A stretch of 41,483 nucleotides of DNA from DATGLE01 sp035294325 (lineage in GTDB: Bacteria > Chloroflexota > Ktedonobacteria > Ktedonobacterales > Ktedonobacteraceae), in NCBI GenBank assembly GCA_035294325.1, contig DATGLE010000159.1, positions 1 to 41,483 on the forward strand, given 5' to 3'. The translations under genes were made by a program, and so were the position numbers. Of the stretch, positions 8,392 through 16,657 are shown piece by piece (the stretch's first letter is position 1; the number at the start of each line of letters is the position of its first letter). Under the pieces are notes generated by a model. The model did no database searches, was not told the DNA's origin, and saw only the letters and a program-made list of their open reading frames with translations.

Positions 8392-8945
8392 GACACAGGC
8401 GCTCATTGTTTCTGCTGCTGGCAGGCATGGCCGTTATCGCCGCCATCTGGTCAACGCTGCTGCTGAGCCAGGCAAGGCCGGAGACGCTCGATCAGCGCGC
8501 GCATGATGTGGCCTCGCAGTTGAAATGCCCGGTCTGCCAGGATGAGTCGGTAGCGGATTCGCCTTCGCTGCTGGCCTCGCAGATGCGCTCCGTCATCCGG
8601 CAGCAGTTGCGGCAGGGCAGATCCGAGCAGCAGATCATCCAGTACTTCGTGAGCCGCTACGGACCGCAGATCGTATGGTCGCCGCCGTGGCAGGGTTTCG
8701 CCCTGCTGGCGTGGCTGGTGCCGATTGCGCTTTTCCTCGTGGGCGGCGCCTTCCTGGTCTTTACGCTGCGTGAGTGGAGCGCTCGCCCCCTTGCGACTCC
8801 CGCTACAGGCGAAGACGAGCATGCCCCCGCAGCTATCGACGACAGCGACCTGGAGCCTTATCGCGCGCAACTCGAACGCGAACTGGCCGCCGAAGATCCG
8901 CTTTTCGCCAGGCATAGAACGGAGGCACACCGATGGCTATCGTGA
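8388..8945 (+). CDS. ccmH: Cytochrome c maturation protein CcmH (thiol reductase subunit)
   Basis: 185 residues. An N-terminal signal anchor (about 7-25) is followed by the extracytoplasmic three-helix domain with the LRCxxCQ-type motif at residues 45-51 (LKCPVCQ), then IADSxSxxASxMR-like sequence and FVSRYGPQIVWSPPWQG, ending in a second membrane helix at about 105-125 and an acidic cytosolic tail. Family role: resolves the mixed disulfide with apocytochrome and works with CcmF. Start ATG overlaps the ccmF stop; the end overlaps ccmI by 13 bases. Its presence beside a cysteine-type CcmE is notable. Confidence 0.95.
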   Translation: MRHRRSLFLLLAGMAVIAAIWSTLLLSQARPETLDQRAHDVASQLKCPVCQDESVADSPSLLASQMRSVIRQQLRQGRSEQQIIQYFVSRYGPQIVWSPPWQGFALLAWLVPIALFLVGGAFLVFTLREWSARPLATPATGEDEHAPAAIDDSDLEPYRAQLERELAAEDPLFARHRTEAHRWLS

Positions 8946-9289
8946 TCGCGCTCATCCTGGGAGTCCTGGCGCTCGGCTTCGTTCTCTACCCGCTCTATCG
9001 CCGCCCCGCCGATGGCACCCGCAGCACGCGAGAGGTGGATGTGCTCGGCGGAGGGGAGAACATGGCGAGCGAGCGCGAGCAGGCGGCCCGCAGTGCCTTA
9101 CAGGAGGTTGAGCTTGATTACCAGCTCGGCAATATCGCGGAGCCAGACTATCAGGCACTACGCGAGCGCTATATGCGGCGCGCACTGGTGGCGCTGAAAT
9201 CGCGCTATGACCACGAGCGCGAACTTGATGAGGAGATCGAGGAGCAGTTACGGAAGATGAGGGAGCAGGAGAATGATGCGGCACAATAA
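8933..9289 (+). CDS. CcmI-like cytochrome c biogenesis protein (short form)
   Basis: 118 residues: one N-terminal membrane helix (3-20), a short linker, then a charged helical region (about 47-115). The segment SALQEVELDYQLGNIAEPDYQALRERY corresponds to the cytosolic loop of CcmI/CycH. There is no TPR domain, so it resembles the short CcmI of Gram-positive and deep-branching bacteria rather than the proteobacterial apocytochrome chaperone. It overlaps ccmH upstream and the secreted-protein gene downstream (17 nt), showing tight co-translation. Confidence 0.8.
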   Translation: MAIVIALILGVLALGFVLYPLYRRPADGTRSTREVDVLGGGENMASEREQAARSALQEVELDYQLGNIAEPDYQALRERYMRRALVALKSRYDHERELDEEIEEQLRKMREQENDAAQ

Positions 9290-10544
9290 ACTCTGGATGG
9301 CTCTTATTGCCGGGATAATCATGGCGCTGCTCTCGTTCGCCCCGGCCTCGGCGCATAGCATCGCCGGCGGCAATGGGCGCATTTACGGGCAGTTGCTCGA
9401 CGGCTCCAGAAAGAATGCGCCGCTGGCGGGGCAGAGCGTGACCTTGCAGATGGCCCGGGGCAACAGCGCTCAGGATCTGAGGACGACCACCACTGATGCG
9501 CAGGGCATGTATAATTTCACCAACCTGGCAACCGATCAGACCATCAACTACGCCGTCTACATCAACTACCAGGGCGCACAATACGTTTCGAACATCGTTG
9601 CGCTGAATAGCAAGCCGGTCCAACAGGTGAATCTGACGGTCTACGAGTCCACATCTGATACCTCTAAAATCGCTATCGTACAGGCAACGCTGCTGGTGAA
9701 TGCGCCCGATGCGCGCCTGGGGACCTTCACCGTCTCCGAATTCTTCTCCTTCCAGAATCTGAATACGCGCACCTTCGTTGGCTCGCTCGATGCCAGCAAG
9801 GGCAGGCCGCACGCGCTCTTCTTCTCGCTGCCGAAAGGCGCGCGCAACATTGTGCTGGGCAAAGGCTTTGATGGCTATAGATCATTGCAGGCCGATAGCG
9901 GCTTTGCCACCAACGCTGCTATAGTGCCGGGGGATAACGAGTTCGCCTTCTCGTTCGAGGTGCCCTATACCACGACAAATTACGACTTTGCCTATACGGC
10001 CATGTATCCAACAGTGGCGCTTTCGTTCATGGTGCCGCCCGATATTCACGCCAGTTCAGGCACGCTGCTTTCGCAGGGGATCGTCAACGTCGATCAACAT
10101 TCCTATCAGGTCTTCAAGGGGAGCGGCCTGCTCAGCAACCAGCAGGTGCATTTGCAACTCTCTGATCTGCCTGCTCCAGCATCTTCCAGCAGTTCACAGG
10201 CGCCCGCCGGCACAATTAATCCCTGGCTGATCGTCATTCTGCTGGTCATGCTGGCAGTTCTGGGCCTGACGTGGTTCCTCTATCGCTCATACCAGCAGCC
10301 GGCGACAAGAAAGGGCAGCGCTCCGGCAAAGAGCAGACAGCAGGGCAAGGGCGCCAGCGAGGCAGAGCAAAAGGACGCGCAGGCCACTGAGGGGCGCAGG
10401 CAGGCGCTGCTGCGCGAGTTGCTGGCGCTGGATAAAGCCTTTGAGGCAGGAAAAGTGAAAAAAGGAAGCTATGAGCAGCAGCGCGCCAGGCTCAAAGCGC
10501 GCCTGCGCTCCCTGATGAGCGAGCAGGAGACGGCATCGCGATGA
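9273..10544 (+). CDS. Secreted membrane-anchored protein in ccm operon, unknown function
   Basis: 423 residues. Signal peptide at 1-27 (LIAGIIMALLSFAPASAHS). Residues ~35-115 resemble a carboxypeptidase-regulatory/transthyretin-like beta domain (GRIYGQLLDGS, TTTDAQGMYNFTNL). A second beta-rich region runs to ~300. A membrane helix (about 315-337, NPWLIVILLVMLAVLGLTWFLY) is followed by a cytosolic, basic, helical tail. The tail RRQALLRELLALDKAFEAGK..SYEQQR resembles the adjacent CcmI loop in spacing and composition. Two adjacent ATGs (9273, 9276) are possible starts. It overlaps ccmI by 17 nt and ccmA by 4 nt, so it belongs to the operon. A role holding apocytochrome or bridging to CcmI is an inference; no family name recognised. 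Confidence 0.75.
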   Translation: MMRHNKLWMALIAGIIMALLSFAPASAHSIAGGNGRIYGQLLDGSRKNAPLAGQSVTLQMARGNSAQDLRTTTTDAQGMYNFTNLATDQTINYAVYINYQGAQYVSNIVALNSKPVQQVNLTVYESTSDTSKIAIVQATLLVNAPDARLGTFTVSEFFSFQNLNTRTFVGSLDASKGRPHALFFSLPKGARNIVLGKGFDGYRSLQADSGFATNAAIVPGDNEFAFSFEVPYTTTNYDFAYTAMYPTVALSFMVPPDIHASSGTLLSQGIVNVDQHSYQVFKGSGLLSNQQVHLQLSDLPAPASSSSSQAPAGTINPWLIVILLVMLAVLGLTWFLYRSYQQPATRKGSAPAKSRQQGKGASEAEQKDAQATEGRRQALLRELLALDKAFEAGKVKKGSYEQQRARLKARLRSLMSEQETASR

Positions 10545-11521
10545 ATGGAGAGCGCGCAGCAATTGATAATGTTCCGTGCGCAGCGGCGCGATTTATCGCG
10601 CACGGTTGGCCTATCAAGCGGTTTCACAGCGCGATAAATCGCGCCGCTGCGCCCATTGATCGCGCCCTGGTCACATTGAGCGGCATAATCGCTCCTTTGA
10701 AGCGCGCTACAGAGCAACCGGTGCGCGATCAATTGCTCAGCCACGCAGGAGACGAAAAATCTCTCACAGTCATCGATAACAGGGAGGCCAGCCCGCAAGC
10801 CAGTACAGAGCATGAGCATGCCAGTATGGTAGAGGTCAGAGGACTGAAGAAGAGCTATGGCCTGAAACCAATACTGCGCGGCGTCGATCTTACGCTGTTG
10901 CAAGGCGAGCGTATGGCGCTGCTGGGAGCGAACGGCGCGGGGAAGACGACGCTGCTGCGCCTGCTGGCTGGCCTGACACAAGCGACTGCGGGCACGATTC
11001 GCATCGCGGGCCTGAATATGGTGCAGGACGCGCAGCAAATACGCAGCCTTGTCGGCTTCGTCGCGCATCAGCCGTATCTCTATGAGGAACTGACGGCGCT
11101 GGAAAATCTGCTCTTCTTCGGGCGCATGTACGGAATCGCGCACGCCAGGGAGCGCGCCTGTTCCCTCTTGCAGCGCGTGGGGCTGGAGCGGCGCATGCAC
11201 GAGCGCGCCCGAACGCTCTCGCGCGGGCAGTTGCAGCGCCTGGCCTGGGCGCGCGCCCTGCTGCATGAACCATCGCTGCTCCTGCTCGATGAGCCGGACA
11301 CGGGACTGGACCAGGAGGGATGCGCCTTGATTGATAGCTTGCAGGCCGAACATAACGCCCGGGGAGGCAGCGCGATCTTCACAACGCACCAGCTTGAGCG
11401 CGCGCTGGCTTTCAGCGATAAGATCGTCATACTGCGCGCCGGTCGCCTGGTCTATGAGGCGGCGACGGCAGGGTTGACGCCCGAAGAACTGCAACAGGCA
11501 TACCAGGAGGCGGCGCGATGA
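10541..11521 (+). CDS. ccmA: Heme exporter ATP-binding protein CcmA with unusual N-terminus
   Basis: 326 residues from ATG 10541 (ATGA overlap with the previous gene). The ABC ATPase starts at M96 (ATG 10826, MVEVRGLKKSYG). Walker A is GANGAGKTT, the signature is LSRGQLQRLAWARAL, Walker B is LLLLDEPDTGLD, and the switch His is TTHQLERA. CcmA normally begins at the ATPase, so the 95-residue leader is extra; most of it is encoded by a fold-back repeat (10558-10737) that has no in-frame stop. No good ribosome site precedes ATG 10826, so the long form may be real, or translation may reach it by coupling. With CcmB it powers release of holo-CcmE from CcmC. Confidence 0.93.
   Translation: MNGERAAIDNVPCAAARFIAHGWPIKRFHSAINRAAAPIDRALVTLSGIIAPLKRATEQPVRDQLLSHAGDEKSLTVIDNREASPQASTEHEHASMVEVRGLKKSYGLKPILRGVDLTLLQGERMALLGANGAGKTTLLRLLAGLTQATAGTIRIAGLNMVQDAQQIRSLVGFVAHQPYLYEELTALENLLFFGRMYGIAHARERACSLLQRVGLERRMHERARTLSRGQLQRLAWARALLHEPSLLLLDEPDTGLDQEGCALIDSLQAEHNARGGSAIFTTHQLERALAFSDKIVILRAGRLVYEAATAGLTPEELQQAYQEAAR
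10558..10737. repeat. Fold-back element inside 5' part of ccmA (family J)
   Basis: A 180-nt segment bounded by inverted 10-mers AGCAATTGAT (10558-10567) and its complement (10728-10737). Inside is a perfect 24-bp inverted repeat at 10578-10601 and 10629-10652 with a 27-nt loop. The 12-mer GATAAATCGCGC (10633) and the 11-mer TTGATCGCGCC (10656) also occur in the element at 32806-32884, and GCGCGATCAATTGC (10723) at 39025. Its length is exactly 60 codons and it is read without a stop in the ccmA frame. Confidence 0.75.
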
Positions 11522-12195
11522 GCACAATCAGAGCCTTTATTAACCAGACCGGGGCCATTCTGTGGAAGGATGTGCGCTGCGAACTGCGCAGCAAACAGAC
11601 CTGGCTCGGCATGGCGATGTTCGCGCTGCTGGCGCTCGTCATCTTCAATTTTACCTTTGACCTGCACGTCGACAATAAAAGCGCCGTCGCCCCCGGGGCG
11701 CTCTGGATCGCCTTTATCTTCGCCAGCCTGCTCGGGCTGAGCCGCACTATCGCCGCCGAGCGCGAGCAGGGAGCAATGGATCGCCTGCTGCTCTGCCCGG
11801 TGGATCGCAAGGCTATCTATTGCGCGAAACTCCTGGGAAATTTGCTCTTTATCGGCGTCGTGGAGATTATTGCTCTGCCCGTTTTTGCGGCATTGTTCAA
11901 TGTCCCCCTGCTTACAGGAGGATTGATACCGGTTGTAGTGCTGGGCACACTGGGCATCGCCACGATTGTAACGCTCTTCTCGGCGATGGCTACGGCGACG
12001 CGAGCCAGAGAACTGCTGCTCCCGATCCTCGTGTTTCCATTGATCGTGCCCGTCGTCACCGGCGCCGTGCGCGCGACAGAGGCCCTGATGGTCCCTCCAG
12101 TGAACGAGCCGCCGTGGCTAAGCCTGATTATCGCTTTCGATGTGATCTTCCTGAGCGTTGCTATGCTCACGTTTCCATATGTCATTGAGGAATAA
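11518..12195 (+). CDS. ccmB: Heme exporter membrane protein CcmB
   Basis: 225 residues with six predicted membrane helices. CcmB family features: N-terminal AILWKDVRCELRSKQTW, then FASLLGLSRTIAAEREQGAMDRLLLCPVDRKAIYCAKLLGN, which is the conserved cytosolic loop that couples to CcmA, and LPILVFPLIVPVVTGAVRAT in the later half. It overlaps ccmA by four bases (ATGA). The predicted CcmA2B1C1D1 complex releases heme-loaded CcmE. Length matches the family (about 220). Confidence 0.95.
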   Translation: MSTIRAFINQTGAILWKDVRCELRSKQTWLGMAMFALLALVIFNFTFDLHVDNKSAVAPGALWIAFIFASLLGLSRTIAAEREQGAMDRLLLCPVDRKAIYCAKLLGNLLFIGVVEIIALPVFAALFNVPLLTGGLIPVVVLGTLGIATIVTLFSAMATATRARELLLPILVFPLIVPVVTGAVRATEALMVPPVNEPPWLSLIIAFDVIFLSVAMLTFPYVIEE

Positions 12196-12229
12196 TGCTT
12201 TTTCCCACTGTCTGGTAGGAGTAAAATAC

Positions 12230-12967
12230 ATGGCCGTAACAAAGCAAGCAACAGGCACCCGCCATAACAAAGTCGCAGCGAGGAAGCACGAGCAGAGGCC
12301 GCCTGTCGTATCTCTCACGCTGGGCCTGCTCACCTTCATCGGCATGATGATCTCGCTGTGGATGATCTTTATCTACGCGCCAACCGACGCTATCGAGGGA
12401 AACGCGCAGCGCATCTTTTATTTCCATGTTCCGTCGGCATGGATCGGCATGCTGGCCTTTGGCGTGCTGGCGCTGAGCGGCACTGGCTACATGGTGACGA
12501 AAGATGAGCGCTGGGACTGGCTGGCGCGGGCCGCGGCCGAGATCGGGGCCGTCTTCATCACCCTCGCGCTCATCACCGGCTCCATCTGGGGCAGAACGAC
12601 CTGGGGCGCATGGTGGACCTGGGATCCGAAGCTCACCGCGACGTTGATCCTCTGGTTTATGTACATTGGCTACCTCATGCTGCGCAGCTATATGGGCCGC
12701 ACCTCCGCCAGCGCTTACGCCGGTGCTGTCCTGGGCATCGTGGGTGTCGTCGATGTGCCGATCATCTATCTATCGGTGCAATGGTGGCGCGGACAGCATC
12801 CAACGGCGGAGGTCGGCGTGCCGGGGGCGCTGCCACCTTCGGTTGTGCTCACACTGATGGTCTCGCTGGCAACCTTCACCCTGTTATATTGTTTCTTGAT
12901 GGTACAGCTCTACCAGTTGCAGAAGTTGCAAACGCTGACGCAGCGCCTGCGTGCCAGCGTTGAATAA
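12230..12967 (+). CDS. ccmC: Heme-handling protein CcmC
   Basis: 245 residues from ATG 12230, which has TAGGAG 8 nt upstream; a longer frame from 12158 overlaps ccmB and is rejected. Six membrane helices. The WWD motif lies at about residues 120-136 (WGRTTWGAWWTWDPKLT), flanked by the conserved His in YFHVPSAW and by later residues DVPIIYLSVQWWRGQHP, which contains the second axial His. Family role: binds heme on the outer face of the membrane and loads it onto CcmE. A 30-residue basic, cytosolic extension precedes helix 1. ccmD follows by 14 nt. Confidence 0.96.
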   Translation: MAVTKQATGTRHNKVAARKHEQRPPVVSLTLGLLTFIGMMISLWMIFIYAPTDAIEGNAQRIFYFHVPSAWIGMLAFGVLALSGTGYMVTKDERWDWLARAAAEIGAVFITLALITGSIWGRTTWGAWWTWDPKLTATLILWFMYIGYLMLRSYMGRTSASAYAGAVLGIVGVVDVPIIYLSVQWWRGQHPTAEVGVPGALPPSVVLTLMVSLATFTLLYCFLMVQLYQLQKLQTLTQRLRASVE

Positions 12968-12981
12968 AAGGAGATATACTT

Positions 12982-13134
12982 ATGCAGGGAGTGACATATC
13001 TCGTCGCGGCCTACGCTATCGTCTGGGCCGGCCTGTTCGCGTATCTCGCGGTGGTCGCCATGCGCATTCGCGGGGTGCATACTGAACTGGCAGCCGTCGA
13101 AGAACTGGTGCGCGAACAACAGGAAAAGAAATAA
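12982..13134 (+). CDS. ccmD: CcmD-like small membrane protein
   Basis: A 50-codon gene found by reading the gap after ccmC. ATG 12982 has AGGAG 8 nt upstream (12969-12973); stop TAA at 13132-13134. The product has one membrane helix (YLVAAYAIVWAGLFAYLAVV, then MRIR) and a charged cytosolic helix (HTELAAVEELVREQQEKK). Size, topology (Y/A-rich helix followed by basic residues), and position directly after ccmC match CcmD, which stabilises CcmC-CcmE and the CcmAB complex. Sequence conservation in this family is low, so context carries much of the call. Confidence 0.85.
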   Translation: MQGVTYLVAAYAIVWAGLFAYLAVVAMRIRGVHTELAAVEELVREQQEKK

Positions 13135-13138
13135 AGGC

Positions 13139-13627
13139 ATGGATATGAAAGAGAAAACACAGGATGATGCCGCAGCCGATACGCCCGCCAGGACGACCAG
13201 CCGGGGAGCGGAGGCGCGGCGCATCGCCATCCTGGCAATCGGAGACCTCATCGTCTTCCTCGTCTTCGCCGCCATTGGCCGGCGCAGCCACGGAGAGGCA
13301 GCGGGCCTCGACTCGCTGCTCCAGATCGCGCTCACCGCCGCCCCGTTCGCCGCCGGATGGTTTATTGTCTCACCTTTCGTCGGTGCCTTCCGCGAAGAAC
13401 TCGCCAATCAGCCGCGCAAGATGGCATGGCGCACCCTGCTCTCGTGGGTTGCCTCCTGGCCGCTGGCGATGATCCTGCGCGGCGCCTTCGTCGATCACGG
13501 CGTTCCGCCCGCGACCTTCGCCACCATCACACTCGTCACCAACACCATTCTGCTGCTCGTATGGCGCGTACCCTATGCCTGGCTGCGCGTCCTCAATACC
13601 AGGAAACGCGAACAGCGGGCGGATTGA
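13139..13627 (+). CDS. DUF3054 family membrane protein
   Basis: 162 residues, four membrane helices after a 28-residue hydrophilic start. The DUF3054 signature GDLIVFLVFAAIGRRSHGE is at residues 35-53, and later LLSWVASWPLAMILRG and FATITLVTNTILLLVWR fit the family. Function of DUF3054 is unknown. It begins 4 nt after ccmD, so it is probably the last gene of the ccm operon, and converges with the response regulator 20 nt later with no obvious terminator in between. An alternative start is the ATG two codons on. Confidence 0.85.
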   Translation: MDMKEKTQDDAAADTPARTTSRGAEARRIAILAIGDLIVFLVFAAIGRRSHGEAAGLDSLLQIALTAAPFAAGWFIVSPFVGAFREELANQPRKMAWRTLLSWVASWPLAMILRGAFVDHGVPPATFATITLVTNTILLLVWRVPYAWLRVLNTRKREQRAD

Positions 13628-13647
13628 CAAAAAATCTAATAAGTCTG

Positions 13648-14304
13648 CTACTCAGCTCTGCGTACAATGCCTTGCTGCCAGGCGAAAACTGCTGCCTGGG
13701 TGCGATCAAGCATATGCAGCTTGCTCAGAATATTGCTGACGTGCCCTTTCACCGTTTTCTCGCTAATGATCAGAGCTTGAGCGATCTCCGTGTTAGTACG
13801 ACCTGCCGCAATGAGGCGCAGTACTTCTAACTCGCGCTCGCTCAGATCGGTCGCAGGGTTATGGGCCTCATGCTTCACGCCCTGAATCTCCTGTACGACA
13901 CGTGCTGCGATACGTGGATGCAGGATCGACTCGCCTCTGGCAGCCTGGCGAATCGCCTCCGCCAGTTCGTCCGGCCCCACATCCTTCAAGACGTAAGAGA
14001 GTGCGCCTGCTCGCAACGCGGGAAAGATATACTTGTCCTCGTGGTACGAGGTGAGCACGATAACCTGCGTGCGTGGGCTTGCCAGCTTGACCTGGCGCGT
14101 CGCTTCTACACCACCCATGCCGGGCATGATCAGATCCATCAATACCACATCAGGAGCCAGTTCTGCTGCCATGCGCACAGCCTCCTCGCCCGTGCTCGCC
14201 TCACCCAGCACAAGCAGGTCGGGCTGCACCTCCAGGAAGGCCTGTATGCCCTGGCGTACCAGTAAATGATCATCTACCACAAGCAAGGTGATCGGCTCTG
14301 CCAT
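13648..14304 (-). CDS. NarL/LuxR-type response regulator
   Basis: 218 residues from ATG 14304. Receiver domain at 5-120: acidic pair D11-D12, phospho-acceptor D57 (VVLMDLIMPG), Thr in IVLTSY, Lys in SYVLKD. C-terminal GerE/LuxR helix-turn-helix at about 150-212 (LSERELEVLRLIAAGRTNTEIAQALIISEKTVKGHVSNILSKL). Start chosen because the kinase stop and this ATG overlap as TAATG, which is translational coupling; a longer frame inside the kinase gene is rejected. The divergent ABC/ChaN operon is its most likely target. Confidence 0.95.
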   Translation of the reverse strand: MAEPITLLVVDDHLLVRQGIQAFLEVQPDLLVLGEASTGEEAVRMAAELAPDVVLMDLIMPGMGGVEATRQVKLASPRTQVIVLTSYHEDKYIFPALRAGALSYVLKDVGPDELAEAIRQAARGESILHPRIAARVVQEIQGVKHEAHNPATDLSERELEVLRLIAAGRTNTEIAQALIISEKTVKGHVSNILSKLHMLDRTQAAVFAWQQGIVRRAE

Positions 14305-15767
14305 TACTCTATTCCTTTCTTTTCGATATGTGTTGTGGGACAATGCACGTATATTTCCGTCCCCTTGCCAGCAGCACTCTCAACCTGGATATCGCCGCCC
14401 AGAACTTGGATACGTTCACGCATCGAGAGCAGGCCAACACCGCGTCCCTCCGCTCTGGCAACGTTGAAACCTTGCCCATTGTCGGCGATCAAGAGCGTCA
14501 CACTCTCCTGCTTGCAGTGTAATTGTATCTGTACGGCGCTGGCATTGCTGTGCCGGGCCACATTCGAGAGCGCTTCCTGGGTAATGCGAAACAGAGCCTC
14601 CTCGACAGCGTGTGGGAGTGTCTCCGTGCCCTCTACATGTACCTGAGCGCTGATCCATGTCTGGTCAGCCCACTGCTGTGCGAAGTCCTGGAGCGCGCTC
14701 GCCAGATCTTTCCCTTCAAGGGCCACAGGACGCAATGCATGGATCAGCGATGCCAGTTCCTTCTGCGCCATACGCACCATGCGCTCAATTTCGTTCAGGC
14801 GCCGTTCTGCTGCATCCTCATCGCGCCTGAGCAGCACTCTGAGCGCACCTACCTGCATAGCCAGAGAGAAGACCTGCTGCTTGACGCTGTCGTGCAGGTC
14901 GCGTGCCAAGCGGTTACGCTCCTCAAGGATCGCCAGTTGCTGCCGGGTCTCTAGCAGGGTCTTTAACTCCTCGGCCATTGCATTGAGGCGCCGGGAGAGT
15001 TGCCCCAGTTCATCTCCTGACGGGTCGCGGACCATGACCGAAAAATCTCCATGGCTCCAGTTGTCGGCGACCAGAGAGAGCTGCTTAAAGCGCCGTGTGA
15101 AGCTGCGTGCGGTCAATGAGCCAAAGAGGGTCCCGGCACCGCCTGCCAGAATGGTCAAAAGTATAACATTGATGCCAAAAAGGCGCAGCAGATTGCCGTA
15201 GTTCAAGAAGAGGCTGACGCTATTGAACGGAGGTATTTGCGTGACCAGCGCTCCCAATACGGGGCCGCCATTCTCCTCAACAGGCGCGAGAAGTACGAGC
15301 ATGGCGTTGCTTTCTTTCTCGCTAAGGCTCAGAGTGGTACTGCTGCCCCGCAACACTGCTCTGAGATCTGCCCCGGCGTTAGCCGAGAGCATATTCTGGA
15401 GAAGCGTGTTCACAGGTGGCGCAGCCCCGCCACGGGAGGCCAGTACTACGCCGTGGCTATCCACGACGGCGAGAAAGCTCTGCTGGCGAGCATCGAACGC
15501 ACCCGCTGGTAGAGCTATATTCACAATCTGAAGCCATTTCGCCAGAGCTTTACGATCAGGTGTACCATGCACAAAATAGGGCACGGCCTGTCTGGCCTGC
15601 GCCTGCATATTATCCGCCAGCAGCGTCCCCTGGTTGAAAAGGATGTATGTTACCAGCCCGATGAAAGCGAGCAATTCGATGAGCAAGATCGTTGCAATGG
15701 TGATCAGGGTATAGGAAAGCGTCAGTTTCCACTGCAAACGCTGTAAGGGATACCAGAAGCGTTTCAT
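14304..15767 (-). CDS. Sensor histidine kinase, HisKA_3 (NarX/DesK-like) with HAMP
   Basis: 487 residues. Membrane helix 1 at about 15-45; an extracytoplasmic sensor region at 46-190 that contains FLAVVDSHGVVLASRG and VLLAPVEENGGPVLGALVTQIP, suggestive of a dCACHE/PAS-like fold; membrane helix 2 at about 193-215; HAMP at 215-270. The dimerisation/phosphoacceptor motif is RLARDLHDSVKQQVFSLAM with H292. The ATPase N box is VARHSNASAV and the G box is ADNGQGF...GRGVGLLSMRERI. Family role: senses an extracellular or membrane signal and phosphorylates the coupled regulator. Divergent from the ABC operon. Confidence 0.95.
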   Translation of the reverse strand: MKRFWYPLQRLQWKLTLSYTLITIATILLIELLAFIGLVTYILFNQGTLLADNMQAQARQAVPYFVHGTPDRKALAKWLQIVNIALPAGAFDARQQSFLAVVDSHGVVLASRGGAAPPVNTLLQNMLSANAGADLRAVLRGSSTTLSLSEKESNAMLVLLAPVEENGGPVLGALVTQIPPFNSVSLFLNYGNLLRLFGINVILLTILAGGAGTLFGSLTARSFTRRFKQLSLVADNWSHGDFSVMVRDPSGDELGQLSRRLNAMAEELKTLLETRQQLAILEERNRLARDLHDSVKQQVFSLAMQVGALRVLLRRDEDAAERRLNEIERMVRMAQKELASLIHALRPVALEGKDLASALQDFAQQWADQTWISAQVHVEGTETLPHAVEEALFRITQEALSNVARHSNASAVQIQLHCKQESVTLLIADNGQGFNVARAEGRGVGLLSMRERIQVLGGDIQVESAAGKGTEIYVHCPTTHIEKKGIE

Positions 15768-15838
15768 AAATCCTCCAGATAGGCTTCAGTATAGGGTAGT
15801 CTTGCATACCGGCGCAAGCGTATACAGTCGTGTTGCTA

Positions 15839-15890
15839 ACGCGACCAGAGTCCTATCAGCGAAACAGGACTCCAGCCGCATCACAAAATA
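15839..15890 (+). promoter_or_regulatory. Repeated ~50-bp upstream element, copy 1
   Basis: GTCCT, 15 nt, CTCCAG, 2 nt, GCATCACAAAAT. The same blocks occur at identical spacing at 17442-17493. In this copy GAGTCCT (15848-15854) and AGGACTC (15866-15872) form an inverted repeat. It lies between the divergent histidine kinase gene and the first permease, 54 nt before the permease ATG. It may be a binding site for the response regulator, or part of a promoter or leader. Confidence 0.55.
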
Positions 15891-15943
15891 CGCGCCAGCA
15901 GGTATCCTTTGTCCAGATCCAAATACAAACCACGGAGGTTCCT

Positions 15944-16657
15944 ATGGTACTGGATAGATGGAGCTACGACTTCAAGCTGCCTGGGCGCCTGGCCTTTCTC
16001 ACGCCTCCACTGATGATGGGTAGCTTTGCGCTCATTGCTGTGCTGCTACACACGCTTGGCGTCGCACCCGCGCGCTTCCTCTCCTCAGGATTGGAGATGT
16101 TTCTCCCTGTAGTGATGGGTATTATCGTCGCTACTACCTGTATGCATGACCCGGCCCTGGAGTTGCAGTTGACGCTGCCACGCTCCTATGCCTCAACGGC
16201 GCTGCGCCGCCTCTGCTTCTTCACCGGTTGGGCAGCATGCATTGCGCTGCTTTCCAGCGGACTGATCGCGCTCTTTCATGTGGAGTATCCACCGCAGCAG
16301 ATACAGAACTGGTCTACTCCCCTCCAGGCGCTTGCAACTCAGATGATCTGGCTGGTGCCGCTTATCTGGTTCGTCGCCGCCGGTTTCTGCCTGTCGTTGC
16401 TCACACGCAGCCGCACGGCTAGCAGCGCTCTGCTGGCAAGCATCTGGATCATAGAAACGCTCTTTCTGGGAAATATCATCGATAAAACCCCCTGGCTGCA
16501 ACCCATAATGCTTTTCCCAACCACGCTGGCGCCCGGCGCATCTTTCTGGTTAAGCAGTCGCCTTGAGATATTGCTGACCGCGCTCCTGCTCTTACCTGTT
16601 AGCTGGTTACTCTTGCGTAATACCGAAGGTCTCTTGAAAGGAATCAGCGAAGAATGA
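15944..16657 (+). CDS. Putative ABC transporter membrane subunit (ABC-2-like)
   Basis: 237 residues from ATG 15944, with GGAGG 5 nt upstream (15934-15938); a longer frame from 15830 has no ribosome site. Six predicted membrane helices and few polar loops. It has no clear domain signature by eye, but overlaps the next ABC-2 permease gene (ATGA-type) and lies upstream of a matching ATPase, so it is probably one half of a heterodimeric permease. A cytosolic loop (LELQLTLPRSYASTALRRL) after helix 3 could be the ATPase coupling helix. The substrate is unknown. Confidence 0.65.
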   Translation: MVLDRWSYDFKLPGRLAFLTPPLMMGSFALIAVLLHTLGVAPARFLSSGLEMFLPVVMGIIVATTCMHDPALELQLTLPRSYASTALRRLCFFTGWAACIALLSSGLIALFHVEYPPQQIQNWSTPLQALATQMIWLVPLIWFVAAGFCLSLLTRSRTASSALLASIWIIETLFLGNIIDKTPWLQPIMLFPTTLAPGASFWLSSRLEILLTALLLLPVSWLLLRNTEGLLKGISEE

